DNA of 64,000 bases, taken from the NCBI GenBank assembly GCA_963699345.1, contig CAVOTL010000001.1:186001-250000 (forward strand), written 5' to 3'. Shown here one piece after another: positions 19,008-28,222 of this stretch (the stretch's first letter is position 1; each line of letters starts with the position of its first letter). The notes below the pieces were generated by a model. It saw only the letters and a list, made by a program, of their open reading frames with translations. It was not told the origin of the DNA and made no database searches. The stretch comes from Bog-756 sp963699345. GTDB taxonomy: Bacteria; Actinomycetota; Acidimicrobiia; Acidimicrobiales; RAAP-2. The translations under genes were made by a program, and so were the position numbers.

Positions 19008-20366
19008 GTGACCGCCGCCGCCGTGATGTGGTTCCGCCGGGACCTCCGGCTCACCGACCATCCGGCCCTGCGAGGCCGCGGCCGACGAGTGCCCGCGCCG
19101 CTCGGCCGTCCGCTCGTCGCCCTCTTCGTGGTGGAGGACGGCCTGATGGCCACCGGTGGACCGAACCGCCGGGCCTACCTGGCCCGGACGCTGGCCGCCC
19201 TCGACGACTCCCTCGACGGCCGGCTCGTCGTGCGTCGCGGCCGACCCGAGTCGGTCGTGCCCGCCGTCGCCGAGGAGGTGGGGGCGGCCGTGGTGCACGC
19301 CACCGGGGACTGCGCCCCCTACGGCCGCCGCCGCGACGACCGGGTGGCCGCGGTCCCTGGCGTCCGCCGGCCGCACCCTGGTGCGCACCGGCTCGCCCTA
19401 CGCGGTGTCGCCCGGTCGGGTCGCTGGCCGGCGGGGGAGGGCCCTACCGGGTGTTCACGCCGTTCCGCCGCGCCTGGGCGGCCCACGGGTGGCCGCCGCC
19501 CACGGGCGTCCCCACCGGGGTGACGTGGGCCCGCCGGCCGTACGGAGCTCGTCCCCGACGACCTCGATCCCGGGACCCGACGGGGTGACGGCCGCCCTGC
19601 CCGGGCGCGGGCGAGGCCGCCGCCGCGAGCGGCGCTCGAGGCATTCCTCGACGGGCCGGTCGACGCCTACGCCGACGAGCGGGACCGACCCGACCACGAC
19701 GGCACCTCCCGGCTCTCGCCCCACCTCCGCTTCGGAACGCTCCACCCGCGCCAGGTCCTGGATCGCCTGCCGGCCGGCGCGTCGGCCGACACCTTCCGTT
19801 CCGAGCTGGCCTGGCGGGAGTTCTACGCCGACGTGCTGTGGCACCGGCCCGACTCGGCCTGGTCGTCGCTGTCGCCGGTCGGCGACCACCTGCGGTGGGA
19901 CACGGGCCCCGAGGCCGACCGGCGCTTCGCGGCCTGGCAGGCCGGCCGCACCGGGTTCCCGCTGGTCGACGCCGGCATGCGCCAGCTGGCCGCCGAGGGG
20001 TGGATGCACAACCGGGTCCGCATGCTGACCGCCTCGTTCCTGGTCAAGGACCTCCACCTGGACTGGCGACGCGGGGCCGCCCACTTCCTCGACCTGCTGG
20101 TCGACGGCGACCTCGCCTCCAACAACCACGGGTGGCAGTGGGTGGCGGGCACCGGCACCGACGCGGCCCCGTTCCACCGTGTCTTCAGTCCGGACCGCCA
20201 GGCCGAGCGCTTCGACCCCGACGGCGACTACGTCGGCCGGTACGTGCCCGAGCACGGGACGCCCGACTATCCGGCGCCGATCGTCGACCACGCCGCCGAA
20301 CGGCGCGAGGCCCTGGAGCGGTGGCAGGAGGCCAAGGAGGCGGCCGCCGCGGCCGGGGACCGATGA
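19008..20366 (+). CDS. phr: Deoxyribodipyrimidine photo-lyase / cryptochrome family (several frameshifts)
   Basis: Light-driven repair of UV dimers with FAD. The N-terminal Rossmann part begins 'AAVMWFRRDLRLTDHPAL'. The C-terminal FAD-binding part is long and intact: 'ELAWREFYADVLWHRP', 'PLVDAGMRQLAAEGWMHNR', 'SFLVKDLHLDW' and 'NNHGWQWVAGTGTDA'. Between about 19080 and 19620 the frame changes several times, for example one extra T at 19354 and a switch near 19430, and the whole product would be about 450 residues. The last part overlaps the hemW start (ATGA). The family is clear; CPD photolyase versus cryptochrome function is not resolved. Confidence 0.88.
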
Positions 20367-21461
20367 CGGGCCCGGGGAGCGGTCCGGCCGTTCGGCGTCT
20401 ACGTCCACGTCCCCTTCTGCCGCCACCGCTGCGACTACTGCGCGTTCGCCACCTACACCGACCGGGACCACCTGATGGAGGCGTACGCCGCCGCCTGTGT
20501 GACCGAGGTGGAGCGGGCGGTCGAGCGGGAGGGGATGCCGGAGGCGACCTCGGTCTTCTTCGGCGGGGGCACGCCGTCCCGGCTGCCCGCCGACCTGCTC
20601 GTCGAGGTGCTCGACGCCGTGCCCCGTCGTCCGGGCGCCGAGGTCACCGTCGAGTGCAACCCCGAGGACGTGACCGACGATCGCCTGGCGACCTACCGCG
20701 CCGCCGGGGTGACCCGCATCTCCCTCGGGGTGCAGTCCACCGTCGGCCACGTGCTGGAGGGCCTCGGGCGCCGCCACGGCCCGGCCCAGGTGACCGGGGC
20801 GGCCGCCCGGGTGGCCGCCGCCGGGTTCGCCTCGTGGAACCTCGACCTCATCTTCGGCGGGGCGGGCGAGCGCGACGAGGACTGGGAGCGCAGTCTGGCC
20901 GACCTGCTCGGACTGGCGCCCCCCCGCCCCACCTCAGCGCCTACGCGCTGACCGTCGAGCCGGGGACCCCGCTGGCGGCCACGCCGGAGCGGCACCCCGA
21001 CGACGACGTCCAGGCCGACCGCTACGAGGTGGCCGACCGGGTGCTGTCCGCCGCCGGCTACCGGTGGGAGGAGATCTCCAACTGGGCCCGTCCCGGTCAC
21101 GACTGCCGGCACAACCACCTCTACTGGGAGCAGGGCGACTACCGGGGGATCGGCTCGGCGGCCCACTCCCACCGGGCCGGCCGCCGGTGGTGGAACGTCC
21201 GCACCCCGGACCGCTACGTGGCCCTGGTCGGGGACGACCGACCGACGGTGGCCGGTGAGGAGGTGCTCGACGCCTCCACGGCGGGCCGCCGAGGGCCTCG
21301 CCCTGTCGTTGCGTACGCCGGCCGGCGTGCCGCTCGACGCGCTGCCCGACCACCCCGACCTCGAGGGGCTGGTCGACCGCTCGTCGGGCCGGGCCGTGCT
21401 GACCGTGCGGGGACGCCTGCTGGCCAACGCCGTCACCCGGCGCCTGGTCGTACCGTCCTGA
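20363..21461 (+). CDS. hemW: Radical SAM heme chaperone HemW (three frameshifts)
   Basis: HemW (formerly HemN-like) is a radical SAM protein that delivers heme. The FeS motif is in 'HVPFCRHRCDYCAFATY' (CxxxCxxC), followed by 'FFGGGTPSRL', 'ISLGVQS', 'NLDLIFGGAGE' and 'HLSAYALTVEPGTPL'. The C-terminal HemN_C region ends 'VRGRLLANAVTRRLV'. Breaks: an extra G near 20388, a missing C in the C7 run near 20925, and an extra G near 21282. With these repaired the protein is about 366 residues, normal length. The ATG overlaps the photolyase stop. Confidence 0.88.
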
Positions 21462-21499
21462 GGAATGGCCTGAGGGGATGGCCCGGGCGGGCCACCCGG

Positions 21500-21505
21500 T
21501 ACCAT
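21500..21505 (+). promoter_or_regulatory. -10 element of glyS, leaderless or near-leaderless
   Basis: TACCAT lies 8 nt before the ATG at 21514, separated only by a C-rich stretch with no ribosome binding site. Confidence 0.45.
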
Positions 21506-21513
21506 TCCCCCCT

Positions 21514-22864
21514 ATGCCCGAGCCGGATGCCCCAGACGACGTCAGTGCCGAGCGGACCGAGCTCCTCGAGAAGGTGATCGGCCTGTGCAAGCGGCGCGGC
21601 ATCATCTTCCAGTCGGCCGAGATCTACGGCGGGTTCCGCTCCACGTACGACTACGGCCCGCTCGGCGTCAACCTGCTGCGCAACGTCAAGAACCTGTGGT
21701 GGGAAGCCATGGTGCAGCGCCGCGACGACGTGGTCGGCCTCGACGCGGCCATCCTCGGGCCACCGGCCGTCTGGGCCGCCTCGGGCCACCTCGCCACCTT
21801 CACCGACCCGCTGGTGGACTGCAGGAAGTGCCACCAACGCTGGCGCGAGGACAAGATCGACGGGGTCTGCCCGGCCTGCGGCTCGACCGAGTTCACCGAG
21901 GCCCGTGCCTTCAACCTGATGTTCAAGACCCACGCCGGCCCCCTCGAGGACGAGGGTGCCGTGGCCTACCTGCGCCCCGAGACCGCCCAGGGCATGTTCG
22001 TCAACTTCCTCAACGTGCTCCAGACCACCCGGATGAAGCCTCCGTTCGGCATCGCCCAGGTCGGCAAGTCCTTCCGCAACGAGATCACCCCCCAGAACTT
22101 CGTGTTCCGGACCCGCGAGTTCGAGCAGATGGAGATGGAGTACTTCGTGCCGCCGGCGGAGGCGCCGCACTGGTTCGAGTACTGGCTCGACCAGCGCTTC
22201 CGCTGGTACCTCGACCTCGGCATCCCCACCGACCAGCTGCGTCTGCGTCACCACGAGGCGAGCGAGCTGTCGCACTACTCCTCGGCCACGGCCGACGTCG
22301 AGTTCCTCTTCCCGTGGGGGTGGGACGAGCTCGAGGGCATCGCCAACCGGTCCGACTTCGACCTGCAAGGCCCACGCCGCGGCGTCGGGCGAGAAGCTCG
22401 AGTACTACGACCAGGCCGCCAACGAGCGCTACGTCCCCCACGTGATCGAGCCGGCCGCCGGGGCCACCCGGACGATGATGGCCTTCCTGCTGGCCGCCTA
22501 CCGCGAGGACGAGGTCGGGGGCGAGGCCCGCACGCTGCTGGCGCTGCACCCCCGGCTGGCGCCGTACCAGGTGGCCGTACTGCCGCTGTCGAAGAAGGAG
22601 ACGCTGGAGCCGCTCGCCCGCTCGGTGCTGGCGATGCTGCAGCCGCACTTCATGTGCGACTACGACACGACCCAGTCCATCGGCAAGCGCTACCGGCGCC
22701 AGGACGAGGTGGGGACCCCGTGGTGCGTGACCGTGGACTTCGACTCGCTGGAGGACGACGCCGTCACCGTGCGGGACCGGGACACCACCGACCAGGTGCG
22801 GGTGCCCCTGTCCGGCCTCCTCGACGAGCTGCGCCACCGCATGGACGCCGTCCGGGCCCCGTAG
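21514..22864 (+). CDS. glyS: Glycine-tRNA ligase, dimeric type (one 1-base insertion)
   Basis: Class II aminoacyl-tRNA synthetase of the homodimeric glycyl type. Conserved parts: 'RGIIFQSAEIYGGF', 'DYGPLGVNLLRNVK', a zinc-type insert with 'CRKCHQRW' and 'CPACGS', motif 2 'FRNEITPQNFVFRTREFEQ', and a C-terminal anticodon-binding domain ('LAPYQVAVLPLSKKE'). An extra C at 22376 (ACCTGCAAGG; expected CTGAAG) breaks the frame in the middle of the catalytic domain. Removing it gives 449 residues with an exact reading to the stop. An essential gene broken by one base in this way strongly suggests a sequence error. Confidence 0.93.
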
Positions 22865-22893
22865 GGCGCCCACCCCCGTCATCGTCGGTGGTG

Positions 22894-22913
22894 ACCGGCC
22901 GGCGTGGGCCGGT
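22894..22913. terminator. Candidate bidirectional hairpin between glyS and sulP
   Basis: A perfect 7-bp stem (ACCGGCC and GGCCGGT) with a 6-nt loop lies in the 60-nt gap between the two convergent stop codons. There is no T tract, so classic intrinsic termination is doubtful; position is the main support. Confidence 0.35.
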
Positions 22914-22924
22914 GCCGGGGTCCG

Positions 22925-24624
22925 TCAGCCGGTACCCGAGGTCTGCGCCCGGGCCACGTGGGAACGGGCGTGGGCCACCGCCGACGGGAGGTCGTCGAAG
23001 ACGTGGTGGTCGTGGGCCAACCGGTCGAGGGTGCCCACCGCCTCCAGGATCCGGAGGTGCTCGGGTCGCACGCCCTTCACCAGGACGGTGATCCCCCGCC
23101 GCTCGAGGTGGTCGACGATGTCGCCGAGGGCGTGGGCCGCCGAGGCGTCGAGGCCCTGGACGTCGGCGAGCCGCAGGATGACCACGCGGACGTCACCGAT
23201 CGAGGCGAACTCCTCCAGGAACCGCTGCGACACGGCGAAGAACAGGGGGCCGTCGATCCGGTAGACGAGCACGTGGTCGTCGATGGACCGCAGCCCGTGG
23301 ACGTCGTCGCCGTCGTCGTCACCCGGGTCCCCCGACAGGCGTTCGGACGTGAAGGTCGCGCTCCGGGCCAGGTGGAGGAGGGCGAGCCCCCCGGCCACGG
23401 CCAGGCCCAGCTCGATGGCCACGATGAGGTTGACCGCCACCGTGGCCACCGCGGTGAGGACCAGGACGGCGGCATCGGACCGGGTGGAGCGGAGCACCGA
23501 CCACACGTTCGACGGGTCGACCATCCGGACGGCGGTCACCATGAGCACGCCCGCCAGGGCGGCTTCGGGAATCCTCGCCACCAGGGATCCGGCCACCAGC
23601 ACCACCGTCAGGAGGGTGAGCGAGTGCACCACGGCCGAGAGCCGGGTCCGGGCACCGGCCCGGGCGTTGACGGCGGTCCGGGCGATGGCTCCGGTCGAGG
23701 GCATGCCGCCGAACATCGACGACGCCAGGGAGGCGAGCCCCTGGCCGACGAGCTCCCGGTCGGGGTCGCTGGGCCGGCCGTCGGTCAGGGCGTCGGCCAC
23801 CTTGGCCGACAGGAGCGACTCCATGGCGGCGAGCACCGCGACGGCCAGGGCGGCGGAGGCCAACTGCGGGACCCGTCCGAGGGCGGGGACCCGGGGGACG
23901 GGCAACGAGGACGGGAGCGCCCCGATGCGCGTCACCGACCACCCGGCCACCCCGGCCACCCCGGTGGCCAGGATCACGCCGAGCAGGGACGCCGGCAGCG
24001 CGCGATGGAGGCGGGGGAGCGCGACCATGGCGACGGCCACCACGGCGACGAGGGCCAGGGCCTCGAGGTGGGGGGCGGAGGCCCACCGCGACACCGAGTG
24101 CCAGGCCACCACGGCGGTGGACGAGCCGCCCGGCTTGACCACGCCCAGTGCGGCCGGGACCTGTTGGAGGAAGATGACCACGGCGATGCCGACCGCGAAT
24201 CCCTCCACCACCGGCCAGGGCACGTACGCCACCACCCGGCCGAGGCGGAGCCCGCCGGCCACCAGGACCATGGCCCCGGCCATCAGGCCGACGGTGGCGA
24301 CGGACCCGGCGCCGAATCGGGCGACGACGGGCAGCAGGACGACGGCCATCGCCCCGGTCGGGCCGGACACCTGGAGGTCGGAACCGCCGAACACGCCCGC
24401 CACCAGGCCGGCCACGATGGCGGTGGTGAGGCCGACGGCGGGACTGAGCCCGGCCGAGATGGCGAAGGCCAGGGCCAGCGGGAGGGCCACCACCCCGACG
24501 GTGATGCCCGCCACCACGTCGGACTTCCACGAGGTGCGGAGTCCGCGATAGTCGTCGCGGCGGGGAGGAAGCGGCGGATGCCGGCCACCGGGCGGTTGGC
24601 GGACGAGCGCCGGTCCGGGCTCAC
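22925..24624 (-). CDS. SulP-family anion transporter with STAS domain (frameshift near 5' end)
   Basis: About 566 residues after repair. Ten or more hydrophobic helices begin with 'AGITVGVVALPLALAFAISAG' and include 'SGPTGAMAVVL', and the C-terminal STAS domain contains 'LRLADVQGLDASAAHAL'. SulP members carry sulfate, bicarbonate or other anions. The open frame as written begins inside the first helix at 24517. The native N-terminus is probably the GTG at 24624, which overlaps the ArsR stop (GTGA) and reads 'MSPDRRSSANRPVAGIRRFL', joining the main frame after one missing base near 24565. This gives the usual cytoplasmic N-terminus and operon coupling with the regulator. Confidence 0.87.
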
Positions 24625-25019
24625 GCCCCGTCGCCTGACGCCTCGAGTTCGGCGAGCAGTCGGCGGGTCTCGTCGAGGGAGCCGAGCAGGAACCGCCGGG
24701 CCACGGCCATCAGTTCGACCAGCAGCGGGTCCTTGATGGCGTAGAGGACCGACGAGCCGGACTTCCGTGAGGTGACGAGTCCGGCCCGCCGGAGGACCCC
24801 CAGCTGCTGGGACAGGTGGGACAGTTCGATCCCCACCAGCGGCTGGAGCTCGCCGACCGACCGCTCGCCGTCGGCGAGGACCTCCAGGCACCGCACCCGG
24901 GCCGGGTGGGCGAGCGCCTTGAACAGGGCCGCCTTGGTCTCCGACAACGGGACGCTCGGGGTGGGGACCACCTCCGACCCGGGTTCCCCATGCGGCCGGA
25001 CGGTCGATGACATGATCAT
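24621..25019 (-). CDS. ArsR/SmtB-family transcriptional regulator
   Basis: A 132-residue winged-helix repressor: 'FKALAHPARVRCLEVLADGE', recognition region 'GIELSHLSQQLGVLRRAGLV' and wing 'SGSSVLYAIKD'. It has a single cysteine (in 'RCLEVL'), so the paired-cysteine metal or persulfide sensing seen in ArsR or BigR is not evident. The stop overlaps the sulP start, so it most likely controls the transporter and itself. The ATG at 25019 or 25013 falls inside a palindrome and a downstream GTG is possible, so the first residues are uncertain. Confidence 0.88.
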   Translation of the reverse strand: MIMSSTVRPHGEPGSEVVPTPSVPLSETKAALFKALAHPARVRCLEVLADGERSVGELQPLVGIELSHLSQQLGVLRRAGLVTSRKSGSSVLYAIKDPLLVELMAVARRFLLGSLDETRRLLAELEASGDGA

Positions 25020-25026
25020 CTGATCA
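25013..25026. promoter_or_regulatory. Candidate ArsR operator (double TGATCA palindrome) in an AT-rich promoter
   Basis: Two copies of the self-complementary hexamer TGATCA are separated by two bases, giving a 14-bp near-perfect inverted repeat over the arsR start codon. The adjoining 25027-25050 is the most AT-rich stretch for kilobases and contains minus-strand hexamers TTGATA and GATAAT. An autoregulatory operator is inferred from position and symmetry. Confidence 0.45.
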
Positions 25027-25112
25027 CTTTACAGAATTATCAAGTGTTTGGCGGCCGGGCCTCCGGGGGCGCATGGTCGGTGGTCGGGTGATCGGCGTGG
25101 GAGGATTGGGCC

Positions 25113-27154
25113 ATGTGGCACCGGCCCACCCGATCGTTCCGTGCCCGGGGTCGTCCTCGTGGCCCTGGCCCCGGTCGTCGCCGTCCTGGGACTGGCGATG
25201 GCACCCGCCGCCCCGGCCCAGGCCGCCGCCTCCGACTCCTACCTGGTGACCTTCGTGGCCCGGCAGTGCCCCACGTACCAGGACATCACCGCCAACCTGG
25301 CCCGCAACAACATCCAGGAGAGCCTCCAGGACCTCGGCCCGGACACCGCGTACACCTCCGGCCAGCCCATCTCCCCGTCCGTCGAGACGCCCAACCAGCC
25401 GAACTGCACCGCCCTGACCGGGTGGCAGTTCACCTTCGGCGACGGCATCAACGGCACCACCCCGGGCACCAACCTCTCCCGGGTCTCGAACCCGGTGACG
25501 CCCAGCTTCACCACCCAGGCCTCCGTGCCCCTCCTCGACACGAACGGCAACGCCACCGGGTCGACCATCGCCGGGGCGGTGACCACGACCCTGAGCGCCG
25601 CCCAGGTCAGCCAAGCGGCGGCCCACGACCTGTGGGTCCAGGGGGGAACGCCCTCGGACCCGCTCGGCACCTCCTCGTTCGGCACCAAGTACGCCTTCGG
25701 CGCGCTGCGCTGCGCCATCGACAACCTCAACGGGGACAACGTCGAGTGGGTCGGCTTCCCGACGGGCCAGAGCCATGTGTTCTGCTACTACTACGCGGTC
25801 GACGAGACCCCGGCCCCGGGGACGATCACCATCGCCAAGGTGCTGACCAATCCCGGGGTGAGCGATCCCGCCTTCCCCTTCACGGGGACCGTTTCCTACA
25901 ACCCCGGGGGCACGTTCGAGGTCGGGGCCGGCCAGTCCGTGTCGTTCGCCCGGGACTCCAACGTGAACTGGAACTTCCAGGAGGTGGCGACCCCGGGCTA
26001 CGAGTTCACGTCGGCGGTGTGCACGTCGGCCACGGGGGCGAGCACGTTCAACGGCACCGCGGCGCCGGTCGGCACGTCGGTGACCTTCGACACCAACGTC
26101 CTGGTGACCGTCGACCTGGCCCCGGCCGACGTGGCCACCTGCACGTACACCAACACCCGTGACGTGGTCGACCTGACGGTGCTGAAACAGACGGTCGGCG
26201 GGGTCGGGACCTTCCCGATCGAGGTGGACGAGCCCGACCGACGTGACCACCGACCTGACCGCCACCACCACCGAGGAGGGCGTGCCGGTCGAGGCCTGCA
26301 CGACCACTCCCGGTCGTCTGTGACGTGGTGGACAGCCCCGGCTGACTACACGATCACCGAGACGCTCCCCGGAGCCACCGGAGCGGGGACGTGGGCGGCC
26401 ACCGCCTTCGACTGCAACGGCGTCTCGCAGCCGGCCGGCACCACCCAGACCGTGGTCGTCACCTCCGACGTCGAGAGTCTGGCCTGCACGTTCACCAACA
26501 CGTTCACCCCGACCGGCAGCATCACCCTCACCAAGGCGACGACCGGTGGCATCGGCACCACCGAGTTCGACATCACCCCGACCCCGCCCTCCGACGACCC
26601 CGACACGGCCGACCCCGTGTACTCGGCGACGACCACCCAGGCGGGGACGGCCGTGACCGCCACCCAGGTCTCGGGTGACTACTCGCTCGACGCCCTGGAC
26701 CTCGGGACGTACTCCGTGGTGGAGTCGGGGCCCGACGACACCGACACCGGGACGTGGGCGACCGCGCTCGATCCACTGCAACGGGGCGGTGGTGGACCCG
26801 ACCAGCTCCGACGTGCTGGTGACCCTGACCAGCGCCGAACCCCACGTCACCTGTGCATTCGTCAACGCCTTCACCACCACGCCGCCGCCCACCACCACGA
26901 CCACGACCACCGCCCCGGCGACCACCACGACGCTCGGGCCGACCACCGAGGCCGCCGAGACCGGGAACGGGGGATCCGGTGGCGGTGGCGGGTCGGGACA
27001 GCTGGCCTCGACCGGTGAGGACGTGCGGCTGCCGCTCGGTGTGGCCGGAGCGCTGGCGCTGGCCGGGGTCGGACTGCTCGGGGTCGACCGGGCCCGCCGC
27101 CGCCGGACCGTCCCGGTGACGGTCGACCGCGGCGACGACCGCCGGCCGACCTGA
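25113..27154 (+). CDS. Secreted cell-wall-anchored surface protein with LAxTG sorting signal (several frameshifts)
   Basis: About 680 residues after repair. ATG 25113 follows a good ribosome binding site (GGAGG). A basic start (MWHRPTRSF) joins, after one indel near 25135, a hydrophobic segment ending 'APAQAAA', a typical signal peptide. Then come a globular domain (about 35-240), three or more repeats of the prealbumin/DUF5979-like kind ('TITIAKVLTNPG', 'LTVLKQTVGGVG', 'SITLTKATTGGIG'), a Pro/Thr stalk, and a sorting signal: LASTG (27002-27016), a hydrophobic helix and a basic tail (RARRRR). Other breaks lie at 26235-26330 and near 26775. The sortase gene follows, presumably its dedicated anchoring enzyme. 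Adhesin or wall component is likely; the ligand is unknown. Confidence 0.82.
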
Positions 27155-27216
27155 CCGGCCCCACCGCCCCGGGGGCGCCCGACGGGGGACCGGCCCCCCG
27201 GGCGGACGAGCGCCCC

Positions 27217-28090
27217 GTGCGGGGTGGTCCCTCGGCCCTCGCCCGTGCCGGGCGCGGGCTGCTGGTGGCGGCGGGTGTCGTGGTGCTGTTCGTGGCCTAC
27301 CAGCTCTGGGGCACCGCCCTCGGGCACTGGCGGGGTCAACAGGACCTGCGGTCGCGCTTCGACCGGGAGGTGGCCGCCGCCCGGGCCGCGCGACCACGGC
27401 GGGGTGGCGGCCACGATCCCCTATCCGGAGGTGGGGGACCCGGTGGGGGTGATCGTCATCCCCCGGATCAGCGTGGACCAGGTCGTGGTGGAGGGCGTGG
27501 GCGCAGCCCAGCTGGCCGAAGGCCCCGGCCACTACCCGGGCACCGCGCTTCCGGGCCAGCCCGGCAATTCGGCCGATCGCCGGCCACCGCACCACGCACG
27601 GGGCCCCGTTCAACGGGCTGGGCGACCTCCGGCCGGGCGACGCCGTCAAGGTGACGACCCTCCAGGGCCGGTTCACCTACCGGGTGACGCGGTCGATCGT
27701 GGTGTCGCCCGACGACGTCGCGGTGCTCGACCCGACGCCCACCCCGCAGTTGACGCTCACGACCTGCACCCCGAAGTACAGCGCGGCCGAGCGCCTGGTG
27801 GTCGAGGCGCGCCTGGTCGGCCCGCCCGCCGCCGCCACGCCCGCTCCCCACCGCGGCCGGCGGGGACGGTCGGCGGGGTCGACCCGGTGGACTCGGCGGC
27901 CACCTGGCTGGTGCTCGCCGGGTGCGCCGTCGCCATCGCCGCCCTCGTCGTCGGCGTCGGACGGTGGCGCCGTCGGGCGGGGTCGACGCGGGCCGCGCGC
28001 TGGCTCACGGTGGTCGCCGTGGTCGTCGGACCGGTGCTGTTGTTCATCGCCTTCGGGGCCCTCGACGCCCTGCTCCCCCAGAGCCTCTGA
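27217..28090 (+). CDS. Class E-like sortase (three frameshifts)
   Basis: Membrane transpeptidase that cleaves a sorting signal between Thr and Gly. An N-terminal helix ('LLVAAGVVVLFVAYQLWG') is followed by the sortase barrel: 'VGVIVIPRISVDQVVVEGV', the catalytic His in 'GHRTTHGAPFNGLGDL', the catalytic Cys in 'LTLTTCTPKYSAAERLVV' and the Arg in the same block. A C-terminal part holds two further helices, as often in class E enzymes, which prefer LAxTG, the signal of the upstream gene. Frame switches lie near 27405, at 27575 (one extra G between 'NSA' and 'IAGHR') and near 27845. The start GTG 27217 is tentative. Confidence 0.85.
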
Positions 28091-28149
28091 CCAGGGCGCG
28101 GGCGCGCGCGCGGCGGCCACGGGGGTCCGTCGGTCGGACGGCCGGGGAG

Positions 28150-28155
28150 TAGGCT
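28150..28155 (+). promoter_or_regulatory. Candidate -10 element of ppdK
   Basis: TAGGCT lies about 67 nt upstream of the ppdK ATG, which has its own ribosome binding site (GAGGAGA). This is therefore a leadered promoter, unlike many others in the window. Confidence 0.35.
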
Positions 28156-28222
28156 CTGCGCTCGGCGCCGGCCACGTGCCCGCGTTTCCCCACTCAGTGC
28201 CCATCCGAGGAGACCCTTCCTG

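Noticed and set aside
20363..21461. Programmed frameshifting in hemW
   Set aside because: Breaks occur at three unrelated sites, with no slippery heptamer plus structure, and many other genes show the same kind of break.
22904..24736. Long open frame on the plus strand opposite the SulP transporter (Gly/His/Asp/Arg-rich)
   Set aside because: The antisense frame of a high-GC gene is open by codon bias. Its residues are low complexity, and the minus strand encodes a clear transporter.
25024..27414. Long minus-strand frame opposite the surface protein
   Set aside because: Low-complexity Val/Gly/Arg composition. The plus strand has signal peptide, repeats and sorting signal.
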